A stretch of DNA of 64,000 nt, from positions 434,001-498,000 of the forward strand of contig NZ_JACCBP010000001.1 of the NCBI RefSeq assembly GCF_013408655.1, written 5' to 3'. This stretch comes from Pigmentiphaga litoralis (GTDB lineage: Bacteria; Pseudomonadota; Gammaproteobacteria; Burkholderiales; Burkholderiaceae_B). Below the pieces are notes generated by a model. The model was not told the origin of the DNA. It saw only the letters and a program-made list of their open reading frames with translations, and searched no databases. The position numbers were made by a program, and so were the translations under genes. Positions 52,891 through 61,451 of this stretch are shown one piece after another (positions within the stretch are counted from its first letter, which is position 1; the number at the start of each line of letters is the position of its first letter).

Positions 52891-55025
52891 CTGAAACCCA
52901 TGACGTCAGCGCGCTGTTCGCTGCCGACGGTCCGCTCGCCAAGAAGCTGAAGGGCTACCGGCCCCGCACGCAACAGACCGAGCTGGCCAACACCATCGCC
53001 CAGACCATCGCCGACCAGGGAACCCTGGTGGCCGAAGCGGGCACCGGCACGGGCAAGACGTTTGCCTACCTGGTGCCGGTGCTCGTGCACGGCGGCAAGG
53101 TGCTGATCTCGACCGGCACCAAGACCCTGCAGGACCAGTTGTTTGCCCGCGACCTGCCGGCGGTGCGCACCGCGCTGGCCTTGCCGGTCACGGCGGCGCT
53201 GCTCAAGGGCCGCTCCAACTATCTGTGCCATTACCACCTGGAACGCACGGTGCACGATGGCCGGCTGGCGTCGCGTTTTGAAGTGGCGCAGCTGCGCAAG
53301 ATCGAAGTCTTCGCCAAGCAGACGCGGTCGGGTGACAAGGCCGAACTGGCCGACGTGCCGGAAAATGCCGAGGTCTGGAACAAGGTCACGTCCACCCGCG
53401 ACAACTGCCTGGGGTCCGAGTGCCCGTCCTATCGCGAATGCTTCGTGATGCAGGCCCGCAAGGCCGCCGCCGAAGCGGATGTCGTGGTGGTCAACCATGC
53501 CCTGTTCCTGGCCGATCTGGCCCTGAAAGACGAGGGCATCACCGACCTGCTGCCCGCGGCCGATACCGTGGTGTTCGACGAAGCGCACCAATTGCCGGCG
53601 GCGGCCACCCGTTTCCTGGGCGAGTCGGTGTCGTCGCACCAATTGCTGGACTTTGCGCGCGACGCCACCGTGGCAGGCCTGTCGCATGCCCGCGAAAGCG
53701 CCGACTGGCCCATGATGGCGTCCGCCGTCGAACAGGCCACCCGGGAACTGCGCCTGTCGTGCGCCGCCATCGAAAAGATGCCGGGCCAGCGCAGCACCTT
53801 TGACGCGCTGCCTTCCATCGACGCGTTCAATGCCGCGCTGAAGGAAGTGATCGACGCCGTGCACAAGCTCGGCCAGTGCCTGATGGCCGTGGGCGTGCGC
53901 CACCCCGACCTGGATATGGCGGGCAAACGCGGTCCGGAACTGATTGCCTTGCTGGGCCGGTGGCGGGAAGGCCAGGTGCCTGCTGCGCCCGTGGATGACC
54001 GGCAGGTCAAGCTGTCTGACGGCCCGGCGTCGGCCTGGGAAGAGCCCGCCGTGGATGAGGCCGCCAAGGCCGCCGAAGCGCGCAAGGGCGACGGCTGGGT
54101 CCGTTGGATCGAAACGAACAACAATCACATTCGCCTGCACACCGCGCCGCTGTCGGTGGCGGAAGCCTTTTCGCAATATCGCCCGGGTGGCCAGGCCTGG
54201 ATCCTGACCTCGGCAACGCTGTCGGTGCATGGCGATTTTTCGCACTTCATCCGCCAGCTGGGGCTGCGCAATGTCACCACTGGCTTGTGGGAATCGCCCT
54301 TCGATTACGCGAGCCAGGGCCGGCTGTTCGTGCCGCACGGCATTCCCGCGCCGCAGGACCCCAAGTACACCGAAGGTTTTGTCGAGGCCCTGATTCCGGT
54401 GCTGGCGGCCAGCAAAGGCTCGGCGCTGGTGCTGTGCACCACACTGCGCGCGGTCGACAAGGTGGCCGAGATGCTGGACAAGGAATTTCGCGCGCGCGGC
54501 TGGGATTGGCCGCTGTTCAAGCAGGGCGACCGGTCACGGCGCGAACTGCTGGACCGTTTCCGCGTGAGCAAGCATGCGGTGTTGGTAGGGAGCGCCAGCT
54601 TCTGGGAAGGGATCGACGTGCCGGGCGATGCGCTGACCCTGGTCGCCATCGACAAGCTGCCGTTTGCGCCGCCCGACGACCCGGTGCTCGACGCCCGCAT
54701 CAAGGCCTGCAAGGAACGCGGCGGCAACGCCTTCTTTGAATATCAGCTGCCCGAAGCAGCGATTGCCCTCAAGCAGGGCGCTGGCCGGCTGATCCGCACC
54801 GAGTCCGACTGGGGCGTGCTGATGGTGGGCGACCGCCGTCTGGTCGAAAAGCCGTACGGCAAGCGCCTGTGGCGCGGGCTGCCGCCGTTCACCCGCACCC
54901 GCAGCCTGGACGACGTGGTCGCGTTCTTTGATGAGCGGGCGCTGGCCAAGGGGGCGGTAGCGGGCGCCGTGAAGAATGCCGCCGATGCGGCCGACGCGGC
55001 GGAAGACGCCGCGGCGGTGGGCTGA
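52887..55025 (+). CDS. DinG/YoaA-type ATP-dependent DNA helicase
   Basis: A 712-residue XPD-like superfamily 2 helicase. It shows Walker A EAGTGTGKT (50-58), motif Ia STGTKTLQDQL, the iron-sulfur-type cysteines C114, C174, C179 and C185, and DEAH at 231-234. The C-terminal half shows SATLSVHGDFSHF, SFWEGIDVPGD and QGAGRLIRTESDWGV. DinG/YoaA helicases unwind forked or R-loop DNA during replication repair. The start is a TTG overlapping the DUF465 stop. The Ala/Asp-rich C-terminal tail (~690-712) is an extension. YoaA and DinG cannot be separated with certainty here. Confidence 0.92.
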   Translation: MTETHDVSALFAADGPLAKKLKGYRPRTQQTELANTIAQTIADQGTLVAEAGTGTGKTFAYLVPVLVHGGKVLISTGTKTLQDQLFARDLPAVRTALALPVTAALLKGRSNYLCHYHLERTVHDGRLASRFEVAQLRKIEVFAKQTRSGDKAELADVPENAEVWNKVTSTRDNCLGSECPSYRECFVMQARKAAAEADVVVVNHALFLADLALKDEGITDLLPAADTVVFDEAHQLPAAATRFLGESVSSHQLLDFARDATVAGLSHARESADWPMMASAVEQATRELRLSCAAIEKMPGQRSTFDALPSIDAFNAALKEVIDAVHKLGQCLMAVGVRHPDLDMAGKRGPELIALLGRWREGQVPAAPVDDRQVKLSDGPASAWEEPAVDEAAKAAEARKGDGWVRWIETNNNHIRLHTAPLSVAEAFSQYRPGGQAWILTSATLSVHGDFSHFIRQLGLRNVTTGLWESPFDYASQGRLFVPHGIPAPQDPKYTEGFVEALIPVLAASKGSALVLCTTLRAVDKVAEMLDKEFRARGWDWPLFKQGDRSRRELLDRFRVSKHAVLVGSASFWEGIDVPGDALTLVAIDKLPFAPPDDPVLDARIKACKERGGNAFFEYQLPEAAIALKQGAGRLIRTESDWGVLMVGDRRLVEKPYGKRLWRGLPPFTRTRSLDDVVAFFDERALAKGAVAGAVKNAADAADAAEDAAAVG

Positions 55026-55041
55026 CGGAAAAAGGCCGACG

Positions 55042-55075
55042 AAAAAAAACCGCATCAATCGATGCGGTTTTTTTT
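55042..55075. terminator. bidirectional terminator between the helicase and bamD
   Basis: CCGCATC (55050-55056) and GATGCGG (55061-55067) form the stem, with an A-tract before and a T-tract after it, so it can end both convergent transcripts. A second perfect hairpin (GGAGCCCG at 55088-55095 with CGGGCTCC at 55100-55107) follows on the bamD side. Confidence 0.92.
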
Positions 55076-55119
55076 GGTGCCCGGGTGGGAGCCCGGCAGC
55101 GGGCTCCGGACTTCCGGAA

Positions 55120-55998
55120 TTACCAGATCTTCCACCACGGGCCGCGGTTTTCCACGAAGCCGTTGCGAACGAACTGGCTGTTCGGGTAATTCGCGGCCAG
55201 CACGCGCGCCGAATCGTCGCGCAGGTCGGTCAGGCCCATCTTTTCGTATGACATGACCATGATGTACAGCGCTTCTTCAACCGCCGGGGCGCCCTGGAAG
55301 TCACGTACTGCCGTCTGTGCGCGGTTGATGGCCGCCACGTACGCGCCGCGCTGGTAGTACAGGCGAGCCACGTGCACTTCGTTCAGCGCGATCGAGTTGA
55401 TCAGGTAGTTCAGGCGCAATTGGGCGTCGGGCGCATAGCTGCTGTTCGGGAACCGGGTCAGCAGATCCTTGAAGGCGTCGAACGATTCACGGGCGCCTTT
55501 CGGGTCACGCTCGCTCGGGTCCTGTTTGGTCAGGCTCGAGAGCAGGGCGCTTTCCTGATAGAAGTTGATCAGGCCCTTCAGGTACAGCATGTAGTCCAGG
55601 CTGGGGTGATTCGGGTGCAGGCGCTGGAAACGGTCGATGGCGGCCAGGGCCTGCGCATTGTTGCCGTCTTTCCAGTACACGTACGCGATGTCGACCTGGG
55701 CCTGCTGCGCATACACACCGAAGGGGTAGCGCGACTCGAGCTTTTCGAGCAGCTTGCTGGCCTGCGTCCAGTTGCCGACGCTGATCTCTTCCTTGGCCTC
55801 CTTGTACAATCTTTCCGCCGTCCAGCCGACGGTCGGGTCGATTTCCTTGCCCAGACCGGAACACCCGGCGATCGTCATGATCATCAGGACGCACGCCAGC
55901 ATGCTCCCCAGACGCGAGGCCAGCTGCTTCCAGCTGGGGGCGTAGCGGTTCACGCCGACGGACATGCCGGCGTCTGCCGCGATTGTGTTCAACTGCAT
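55120..55998 (-). CDS. bamD: outer-membrane assembly lipoprotein BamD
   Basis: A 292-residue lipoprotein of the BAM complex, which folds and inserts outer-membrane proteins. The lipobox is in VLMIMTIAGCSG and five TPR-like repeats follow, for example ISVGNWTQASKLLEKLESRY, RFPNSSYAPDAQLRLNYLIN and LYYQRGAYVAAINRAQTAV. The ATG at 55998 has AGGAA 8 nt upstream; a later ATG before SVGVNRY would give a shorter leader. It is divergent from rluD, an arrangement common in proteobacteria. comL is an older name. Confidence 0.94.
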   Translation of the reverse strand: MQLNTIAADAGMSVGVNRYAPSWKQLASRLGSMLACVLMIMTIAGCSGLGKEIDPTVGWTAERLYKEAKEEISVGNWTQASKLLEKLESRYPFGVYAQQAQVDIAYVYWKDGNNAQALAAIDRFQRLHPNHPSLDYMLYLKGLINFYQESALLSSLTKQDPSERDPKGARESFDAFKDLLTRFPNSSYAPDAQLRLNYLINSIALNEVHVARLYYQRGAYVAAINRAQTAVRDFQGAPAVEEALYIMVMSYEKMGLTDLRDDSARVLAANYPNSQFVRNGFVENRGPWWKIW

Positions 55999-56063
55999 GG
56001 AGGTGTTCCTCACCGATTGACTATTCCTGATTATATTCGGCCTGGCATGCAGGCCGCGCGCAG

Positions 56064-57110
56064 ATGCCACATTCTTTGTCACAACCCGACAGCGACACGC
56101 CCGAGCCCGACCTGCGGACCGACGTGCTATCCGACCCCCAGACCGAAGTCCAGGAAGCGGAACCGCGGCAGCTCGACGTGCCGGCCTCGATTAGAGCCGG
56201 CCGTCTCGACAAGGTTCTTGCCCAGCTGATTCCCGAACATTCGCGCAGTCGCCTGCAGGGCTGGATCGAACGCGGCGGCGTGCTGGTCAACGGCAAGGCC
56301 GCGACCGTACGGCAGCTGGTCGGCCCCGGAGATGAACTGACGGTCTGGGAAGAGGCGGCGCCCGAAACGCGTGCGTTCAGCCCCGAACCCATCGACTTTC
56401 CCGTCATTGCCGAAAGCCCGGACTGGATCGTAGTCGATAAACCGGTGGGCCTGGTGGTGCACCCCGGCGCCGGCAACTGGCAGGGCACGCTGCTCAACGG
56501 TTTGCTGCACCGCTATCCCGAGCTGGCGCTGGTGCCGCGTGCGGGCATCGTACACCGGCTGGACAAGGATACGTCCGGGCTGATGGTGGTGGCCCGCACC
56601 GACACGGCGCAGACAGCGCTGGTGCGGCAGCTGCAGGCGCGGACAGTGGGCCGGCGGTACGTCGCGCTGGCGGTCGGCGCGGCGCCGGCGGGAGGCACGG
56701 TCGACAAACCCATCGGCCGCGACGTGCGGGTGCCGGTGCGCATGAGCGTCGACCGCCCCATCGCCCCCAAACCTGCCATTACCCATTACCAGGCGACCCG
56801 GCAAGGACTGCTGGGCGAAAAGACGGTGGTTTCGCAACTGGTGTGCAAGCTCGAAACCGGCCGCACCCACCAGATCCGCGTGCATATGGCGAGCCTGGGG
56901 CTGCCCCTACTGGCCGATGCCTTGTACGGCGGCAAGGTGGTGGCGCCCGCCACGCGCCAGATGCTGCACGCCCGCGAATTGCAGTTCGACGACCCGGTCA
57001 GCGGCAAGCTGGTGCAATTCAGTTCGCCGATTGCCAGCGACATGCAGGCGGTGATGGATGCGATTGACTGGGACCCGGTGCCGACGCGGCCGGAATTGCC
57101 GCGACTGTAG
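56064..57110 (+). CDS. rluD: 23S rRNA pseudouridine synthase RluD
   Basis: A 348-residue pseudouridine synthase of the RluA family, modifying helix 69 of 23S rRNA. An acidic N-terminal extension of about 40 residues precedes an S4 RNA-binding domain (RLDKVLAQLIPEHSRSRLQG to GVLVNGKAA). The catalytic domain has the aspartate motif AGIVHRLDKDTSGLMVVA and the later GRTHQIRVHMASLGLPLLAD. It is divergent from bamD with 65 bp between the start codons. Related RluA/RluC members are possible, but the bamD neighbour favours RluD. Confidence 0.92.
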   Translation: MPHSLSQPDSDTPEPDLRTDVLSDPQTEVQEAEPRQLDVPASIRAGRLDKVLAQLIPEHSRSRLQGWIERGGVLVNGKAATVRQLVGPGDELTVWEEAAPETRAFSPEPIDFPVIAESPDWIVVDKPVGLVVHPGAGNWQGTLLNGLLHRYPELALVPRAGIVHRLDKDTSGLMVVARTDTAQTALVRQLQARTVGRRYVALAVGAAPAGGTVDKPIGRDVRVPVRMSVDRPIAPKPAITHYQATRQGLLGEKTVVSQLVCKLETGRTHQIRVHMASLGLPLLADALYGGKVVAPATRQMLHARELQFDDPVSGKLVQFSSPIASDMQAVMDAIDWDPVPTRPELPRL

Positions 57111-57252
57111 TCGCTTCAGCAGTCGCCGGCAGGTGAGGTCGGCGGTGGATCATCCTGCAAGCAGGTCAGCGGTGCATCACGCTCATTGCAATGCAGCATA
57201 TCGCGGTGTCGGCAGCGTGCTTGAAGTCATCGATAGCCTTGCGAACTCGACT

Positions 57253-57296
57253 TTGCGCACCGAGACCTTGCGCACCGAAACTTGCGAACCGAAACC
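57253..57296 (+). repeat. three tandem ~15-bp repeats upstream of pgeF
   Basis: TTGCGCACCGAGACC (57253-57267), TTGCGCACCGAAAC (57268-57281) and TTGCGAACCGAAACC (57282-57296) are adjacent near-copies, 36 bp before the pgeF start. Their role is unknown. Confidence 0.75.
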
Positions 57297-57331
57297 TCGC
57301 GGACACGAATCGCGCGAACAGGAACCCAACT

Positions 57332-58249
57332 ATGTCAGGCACTTCTTTCCTACCCGATGCGCAAGCGGGCAGCGCAGCGCGATCGTCGTCAACGCCCGTG
57401 ACGCTTCCTGGCCCGACGTGGCCGGGTGTCAGCAGCTTCGTGACGACCCGGCAGGGCGGGGTCAGCGATGCACCGTTCACGTCATGGAATCTGGGTGATC
57501 ACGTGGGCGACGATCCGGCGCGGGTGGCCGAAAACAGGCAGCTTTTGGCGGCGTTGTTGCCCGGCGCGCCGCTGTGGCTGCAGCAGGTGCACGGCACCGA
57601 CGTGGTGGATGCCGACGCAGGTGCAGGTGCAGGTGTACGCGCAACCGCAACCGCAACCGCAACCTCGACAGCAACCTCGACAGCAACCGCAGATGCGGAC
57701 GCTCGTACAGACGCCGCCGCCGATGCCTCGGACTCTTCGATTCAACCCGTGCCCTGCGGCGATGCGGCCATCACCCGCACGCCCGGAAAGGTGCTGGCGA
57801 TCATGACCGCCGATTGCCTGCCCGTCGTGCTCGCGGCCTGTGATGGCAGTGTCCTTGGGATGGCCCATGCGGGCTGGCGCGGCCTGGCGGCGGGCGTGCT
57901 GGAAAGCACGGTGAAGGCGATGCGCAGTCAGCACAACGAAGCGCCCCTGCGCGCCTGGATCGGACCCGCCATCGGGCCCACCGCATTCGAAGTGGGTGAG
58001 GACGTCCGCACCGCTTTCCTGGCCGATGACCCGGACGCGGCCACCTGCTTCCGGCCCGGTGTCGCAGTGCACAAATGGCTGGCCGATTTGCCCGGATTGG
58101 CCCGCCGCAAACTGCATCGGGCCGGCGTTCAGGATGTCACCTTGAGCGGCCATTGCACCGTCACGGATGCCGAGCATTTCTTTTCATACCGCCGCGATGG
58201 TCAGACCGGCCGCTTTGCGACGCTGGCCTGGCTGAACGGGTCGAACTAA
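57332..58249 (+). CDS. pgeF: peptidoglycan editing factor / multicopper-laccase-domain protein (YfiH family)
   Basis: A 305-residue protein of the PgeF/YfiH (laccase-domain, DUF152) family, credited with peptidoglycan-precursor editing and purine nucleoside phosphorylase activity. Zinc-site motifs are visible: histidine in WLQQVHGTDVVD, cysteine in MTADCLPVVLA and histidine in MAHAGWRGLAAGV. A low-complexity insertion of about 45 residues (Ala/Thr-, then Ala/Asp-rich) interrupts the fold between the first and second motifs. It is encoded by a hexanucleotide repeat and is absent from typical family members. The ATG at 57332 has AGGAA upstream. It follows rluD, a common order. Confidence 0.92.
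   Translation: MSGTSFLPDAQAGSAARSSSTPVTLPGPTWPGVSSFVTTRQGGVSDAPFTSWNLGDHVGDDPARVAENRQLLAALLPGAPLWLQQVHGTDVVDADAGAGAGVRATATATATSTATSTATADADARTDAAADASDSSIQPVPCGDAAITRTPGKVLAIMTADCLPVVLAACDGSVLGMAHAGWRGLAAGVLESTVKAMRSQHNEAPLRAWIGPAIGPTAFEVGEDVRTAFLADDPDAATCFRPGVAVHKWLADLPGLARRKLHRAGVQDVTLSGHCTVTDAEHFFSYRRDGQTGRFATLAWLNGSN
57617..57700 (+). repeat. in-frame hexanucleotide repeats within pgeF
   Basis: Runs of GCAGGT, then GCAACC, then CTCGACAGCAAC units encode Ala-Gly, Ala-Thr and Ser-Thr-Ala-Thr repeats. Unit changes of 6 or 12 bp keep the frame, so length could vary without inactivating the gene. Confidence 0.8.
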
Positions 58250-58290
58250 CCGCTGCACGTCACGCACCGGGGGCGCCAATGCGCTAGCGC

Positions 58291-58341
58291 ATCGCGCTAC
58301 CCCATCGCGCTGCCCCATCGCGCTACCCCATCACGCTACCC
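58291..58341. repeat. four tandem 13-bp repeats at the end of a small membrane-protein gene
   Basis: ATCGCGCTACCCC recurs at 58291-58303, 58304-58316 (one change), 58317-58329 and 58330-58341 (last copy 12 bp, one change). The last unit includes the stop codon of the minus-strand gene ending at 58336. Confidence 0.85.
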
Positions 58342-58596
58342 AGGCGGCGGCGCCTCCGGCGCCTGACCTTCCTTGTCCGCCACCTTGGCGGCCAGCAAGG
58401 CTTCGCGTTCGGCGGCCTCGCGCGCCTTGCGGCGACGCCCGCGCTCGGGCGCAAGCATCACGTACACGATGATCGTCACGGGCAGCAGCCCGTAGAAAAA
58501 GAAGGTGGCAATCCCGGCCATGACGGTGGGTTGCGTAATGGCCATCATCAGCGTGACATACATCCAGCCGATGGCGACCAGGCCAGCAAAATACAT
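58336..58596 (-). CDS. small two-helix membrane protein, function unknown
   Basis: An 86-residue protein with two predicted membrane helices (about 2-22 and 27-46: FAGLVAIGWMYVTLMMAI and GIATFFFYGLLPVTIIVYVM). A basic then acidic cytoplasmic tail rich in Arg, Ala and Glu (ERGRRRKAREAAEREALLAA) ends in Pro residues. The start at 58596 has GAGG 9 nt upstream; the longer frame to 58728 would overlap the phaC promoter and is unlikely. It is divergent from phaC. I do not recognise a family. Confidence 0.72.
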   Translation of the reverse strand: MYFAGLVAIGWMYVTLMMAITQPTVMAGIATFFFYGLLPVTIIVYVMLAPERGRRRKAREAAEREALLAAKVADKEGQAPEAPPPG

Positions 58597-58702
58597 GAAG
58601 GTAGACCTCGAAGCACGGACCGCTAATCTACGCGAGTTTCGGGCAGGCGCAGGGACTGGGTACATACCCTCATCTCGTTGAGGATGAGGAGGCAACTCCC
58701 AT

Positions 58703-58731
58703 TTGACACGCTCCGGTACGCTATGCACTAT
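58703..58731 (+). promoter_or_regulatory. candidate phaC promoter
   Basis: TTGACA (58703-58708) is a perfect -35 box; with a 17-bp spacer it is followed by CACTAT (58726-58731), a weak -10. The start would fall about 30 nt before phaC. A TATGCAC/TATGCAG duplication overlaps the -10 region. Confidence 0.45.
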
Positions 58732-58769
58732 GCAGTCGTAGACGCAATCGATACAACAAGGTGTACGTT

Positions 58770-60539
58770 TTGAGCCAGCCCCCGATAGATGTCATGAATC
58801 CCCTGGCTTGGCTTCAAGCCTGGCAGCAAGCCCTGACCCCGCAGGCCTCTGCCCCGCAGTCGTCCACCGCCCAGGCGTCCCCTCCGCAAGCCGCCGGTCT
58901 GGCAGGCATCCCCGGCTTTGCTCCGCCCGCCGGCGTTGCCGTTGCGCCGGAAAAAATGCTCGAGATCCAGAACCAGTTCTCGCAGCAGTGGGCCGCGTTG
59001 TGTGGTGAAGCCACGCGCGGCGCGCTGGCCCCGGTATCCGACTCCCGCTTTGCCGGTCAGGCCTGGGCCAACAGTCCGGCGCACGCCTTCATGGCGCATG
59101 CCTACCTGCTGTCCGCACGTACCCTGCTGCAGATGGCCGACAACGTCGAAGTGCCCGACACCGCGCGTGAGCAGATCCGCTTTGCGATGATGCAGTGGAT
59201 CGACGCGATGGCGCCGTCGAACTTCCTTGCCCTGAATCCGGATGCGCAACAGAAGTTCATTTCATCGGGTGGCGAAAGCCTGCAGCAGGGCATCGTCAAT
59301 CTGCTGAATGACCTGCAGAAAGGACGCATCTCAAACACCGACGAAACCTCGTTCGAGATCGGCAAGTCGATCGCCACGACCGAAGGCGCCGTGGTGTTTG
59401 AAAACGCCTTGTTCCAGCTGATCCAGTACACGCCGATCACGGCCCGCGTTCACACGCGTCCGCTGGTGATCGTGCCGCCGTGCATCAACAAGTTCTACAT
59501 TCTTGATCTGCAGGCCAATAACTCGTTCGTACGGTATGCGCTGGAGCAGGGCATCAGCGTCTACCTGGTGTCGTGGCGCAATCCGCTGACCACCGATACC
59601 GATGGCATCCAGCAGGCCACGTGGGACGACTACATTGCCCATGGTGTGATCCAGGCGCTGACGGTCGCGCAGGAAGTGTCGGGACAGGACCAGGTCAACA
59701 CGCTGGGCTTCTGTGTCGGCGGCACCTTGCTGGCGACGGCGCTGGCCGTGCTGGAAGCCCGCGGCGAATCGCCCGCGGCATCCATGACGCTGCTGACCAC
59801 GCTGCTCGACTTCCACGACACCGGCGTGCTCAAGGTCTTTGTGAACGAGGCGCAGGCCAAGCTGCGGGAAGCGCAGTTTGCGCAGGGCGGGCTGCTGGCC
59901 GCGCGCGAACTCGGCAATACGTTTGCGTTCCTGCGCCCCAACGATCTGGTGTGGAACAACGTCGTCAACAACTACCTGAAGGGCGAAGCGCCATCGGCGT
60001 TCGACCTGCTGTTCTGGAATGCCGACGGCACCAATCTGCCCGGCCCGTTCTATGCCTGGTACCTGCGCAACACCTATCTTGAAAACAACCTGAAGATCCC
60101 GGGCAAAACCACCGTGTGCGGGCTGCCGCTCGACCTGACCACGCTGTCGGTGCCGACCTATCTGTACGGTTCGCGCGACGATCACATCGTGCCCTGGACC
60201 TCGGCGTTCGCATCGACCCAGCTGCTGAAGGGGCCGACGCGCTTCGTGCTCGGCGCGTCGGGCCACATTGCCGGCGTGATCAATTCGCCGGTCAAGAATC
60301 GGCGCAATTATTGGGTCAACGACGTCGTCGCCAACGGCGCGGCGCCGGCCGCGGGCGCGGATCCGCAAGTGTGGATCGACACCGCGCGGTCGGTGGCCGG
60401 CAGCTGGTGGCCCGACTGGGCGACCTGGCTCAAATCGCATTCCGGCGCGGAGGTGAAGGCCAAAACCGCGTTGGGCAACAAGCAGCATCCGGTGATCGAA
60501 GCCGCGCCAGGCCGCTATGTGCTGGCCCGCGCAATGTAA
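58770..60539 (+). CDS. phaC: class I poly(3-hydroxyalkanoate) synthase
   Basis: Polymerises (R)-3-hydroxyacyl-CoA into polyhydroxyalkanoate on granules; about 589 residues, class I size. The lipase-like box TLGFCVGGTLLAT contains the catalytic C315. The aspartate is in LYGSRDDHIVPW and the histidine in LGASGHIAGVIN. The start is chosen as TTG at 58770 (MSQPPIDVMNPLAW) because AAGG at 58758-58761 is correctly spaced for it; GTG at 58761 overlaps that site, and ATG at 58794 lacks one. It is followed by phaB and phaR, forming a PHB unit without a local phaA. Confidence 0.95.
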   Translation: MSQPPIDVMNPLAWLQAWQQALTPQASAPQSSTAQASPPQAAGLAGIPGFAPPAGVAVAPEKMLEIQNQFSQQWAALCGEATRGALAPVSDSRFAGQAWANSPAHAFMAHAYLLSARTLLQMADNVEVPDTAREQIRFAMMQWIDAMAPSNFLALNPDAQQKFISSGGESLQQGIVNLLNDLQKGRISNTDETSFEIGKSIATTEGAVVFENALFQLIQYTPITARVHTRPLVIVPPCINKFYILDLQANNSFVRYALEQGISVYLVSWRNPLTTDTDGIQQATWDDYIAHGVIQALTVAQEVSGQDQVNTLGFCVGGTLLATALAVLEARGESPAASMTLLTTLLDFHDTGVLKVFVNEAQAKLREAQFAQGGLLAARELGNTFAFLRPNDLVWNNVVNNYLKGEAPSAFDLLFWNADGTNLPGPFYAWYLRNTYLENNLKIPGKTTVCGLPLDLTTLSVPTYLYGSRDDHIVPWTSAFASTQLLKGPTRFVLGASGHIAGVINSPVKNRRNYWVNDVVANGAAPAAGADPQVWIDTARSVAGSWWPDWATWLKSHSGAEVKAKTALGNKQHPVIEAAPGRYVLARAM

Positions 60540-60602
60540 GTGGATGACGCATACCTAAAAGCGCAGGGGGATGACCCCCTTGCCAATCGAGAGGAGCACC
60601 GT

Positions 60603-61340
60603 ATGGAAAACAGAGTGGCATATGTCACTGGCGGCATGGGCGGAATCGGTACGGTGATCTGCCAGCGCCTCGCCAAGTCGGGCTTCACTGTGGTGGCCGG
60701 TTGCGGCCCCAGCCGGAACTTCCAGCAGTGGATCGACGAACAGGCCGCGCTCGGCTACACCTTCCACGCATCGGTCGGCAACGTCGCGGACTGGGATTCG
60801 ACGCGCGAAGCCTTCGCGAAGGTCAAGCAGGAAGTCGGCCCCGTCGACGTGCTGGTCAACAACGCGGGCATCACGCGTGACGGGCTGTTCCGCAAGATGT
60901 CGCTGGACGACTGGCGCGCGGTCATGGACACCAACCTGAACAGCCTGTTCAACGTGACCAAGCAGGTCATCGAAGACATGGTCGAGCGCAAGTTCGGACG
61001 CATCATCAACATCAGTTCGGTCAATGGCCAGAAGGGACAGTTCGGGCAGACCAACTACTCGACGGCCAAGGCGGGCATCCACGGTTTCACCATGGCGCTG
61101 GCGCAGGAAGTGGCGTCCAAGGGCGTGACGGTCAACACCGTGTCGCCGGGCTATATCGGCACCGACATGGTCCGGGCAATCCGCCCCGAAGTGCTGGAAA
61201 AGATCGTCGAGACGATTCCGGTCAAGCGACTTGGGACGGCTGACGAGATCGGTTCGATCATCACCTGGCTCGCGTCCGAAGACGCCGGTTTCGCCACCGG
61301 TGCGGACTTCTCGCTGAATGGCGGCCTGCACATGGGGTAA
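60603..61340 (+). CDS. phaB: acetoacetyl-CoA reductase
   Basis: An NADPH-dependent short-chain dehydrogenase, 245 residues, making (R)-3-hydroxybutyryl-CoA for PhaC. It shows the cofactor loop VTGGMGGIGTVICQRLAKSG, NNAGITRD, the catalytic serine in INISSVNGQKGQFGQ and YSTAK, and the C-terminal SPGYIGTDMV and SLNGGLHMG. The ATG at 60603 has GAGAGGAG upstream; a longer GTG-started frame lacks support. It lies 63 bp after phaC. Confidence 0.96.
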   Translation: MENRVAYVTGGMGGIGTVICQRLAKSGFTVVAGCGPSRNFQQWIDEQAALGYTFHASVGNVADWDSTREAFAKVKQEVGPVDVLVNNAGITRDGLFRKMSLDDWRAVMDTNLNSLFNVTKQVIEDMVERKFGRIINISSVNGQKGQFGQTNYSTAKAGIHGFTMALAQEVASKGVTVNTVSPGYIGTDMVRAIRPEVLEKIVETIPVKRLGTADEIGSIITWLASEDAGFATGADFSLNGGLHMG

Positions 61341-61351
61341 GCCCCAAGGTA

Positions 61352-61379
61352 TGCACCACCGGTGAGCATCGGTGGTGCA
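61352..61379. promoter_or_regulatory. 28-bp palindrome between phaB and phaR
   Basis: TGCACCACCG (61352-61361) and CGGTGGTGCA (61370-61379) are perfect 10-bp inverted arms around eight bases. No T-run follows. It sits 72 bp before phaR, so it may be a PhaR autoregulatory operator (TGCA-containing sites are known for PhaR proteins) or a weak phaCB terminator. Confidence 0.5.
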
Positions 61380-61451
61380 CTACACTCCGGGTTGACGGTG
61401 CGGCGCAGCACGCCGTACCGGCCTTCATAACAGCACGAGCGTGGGGACAAG

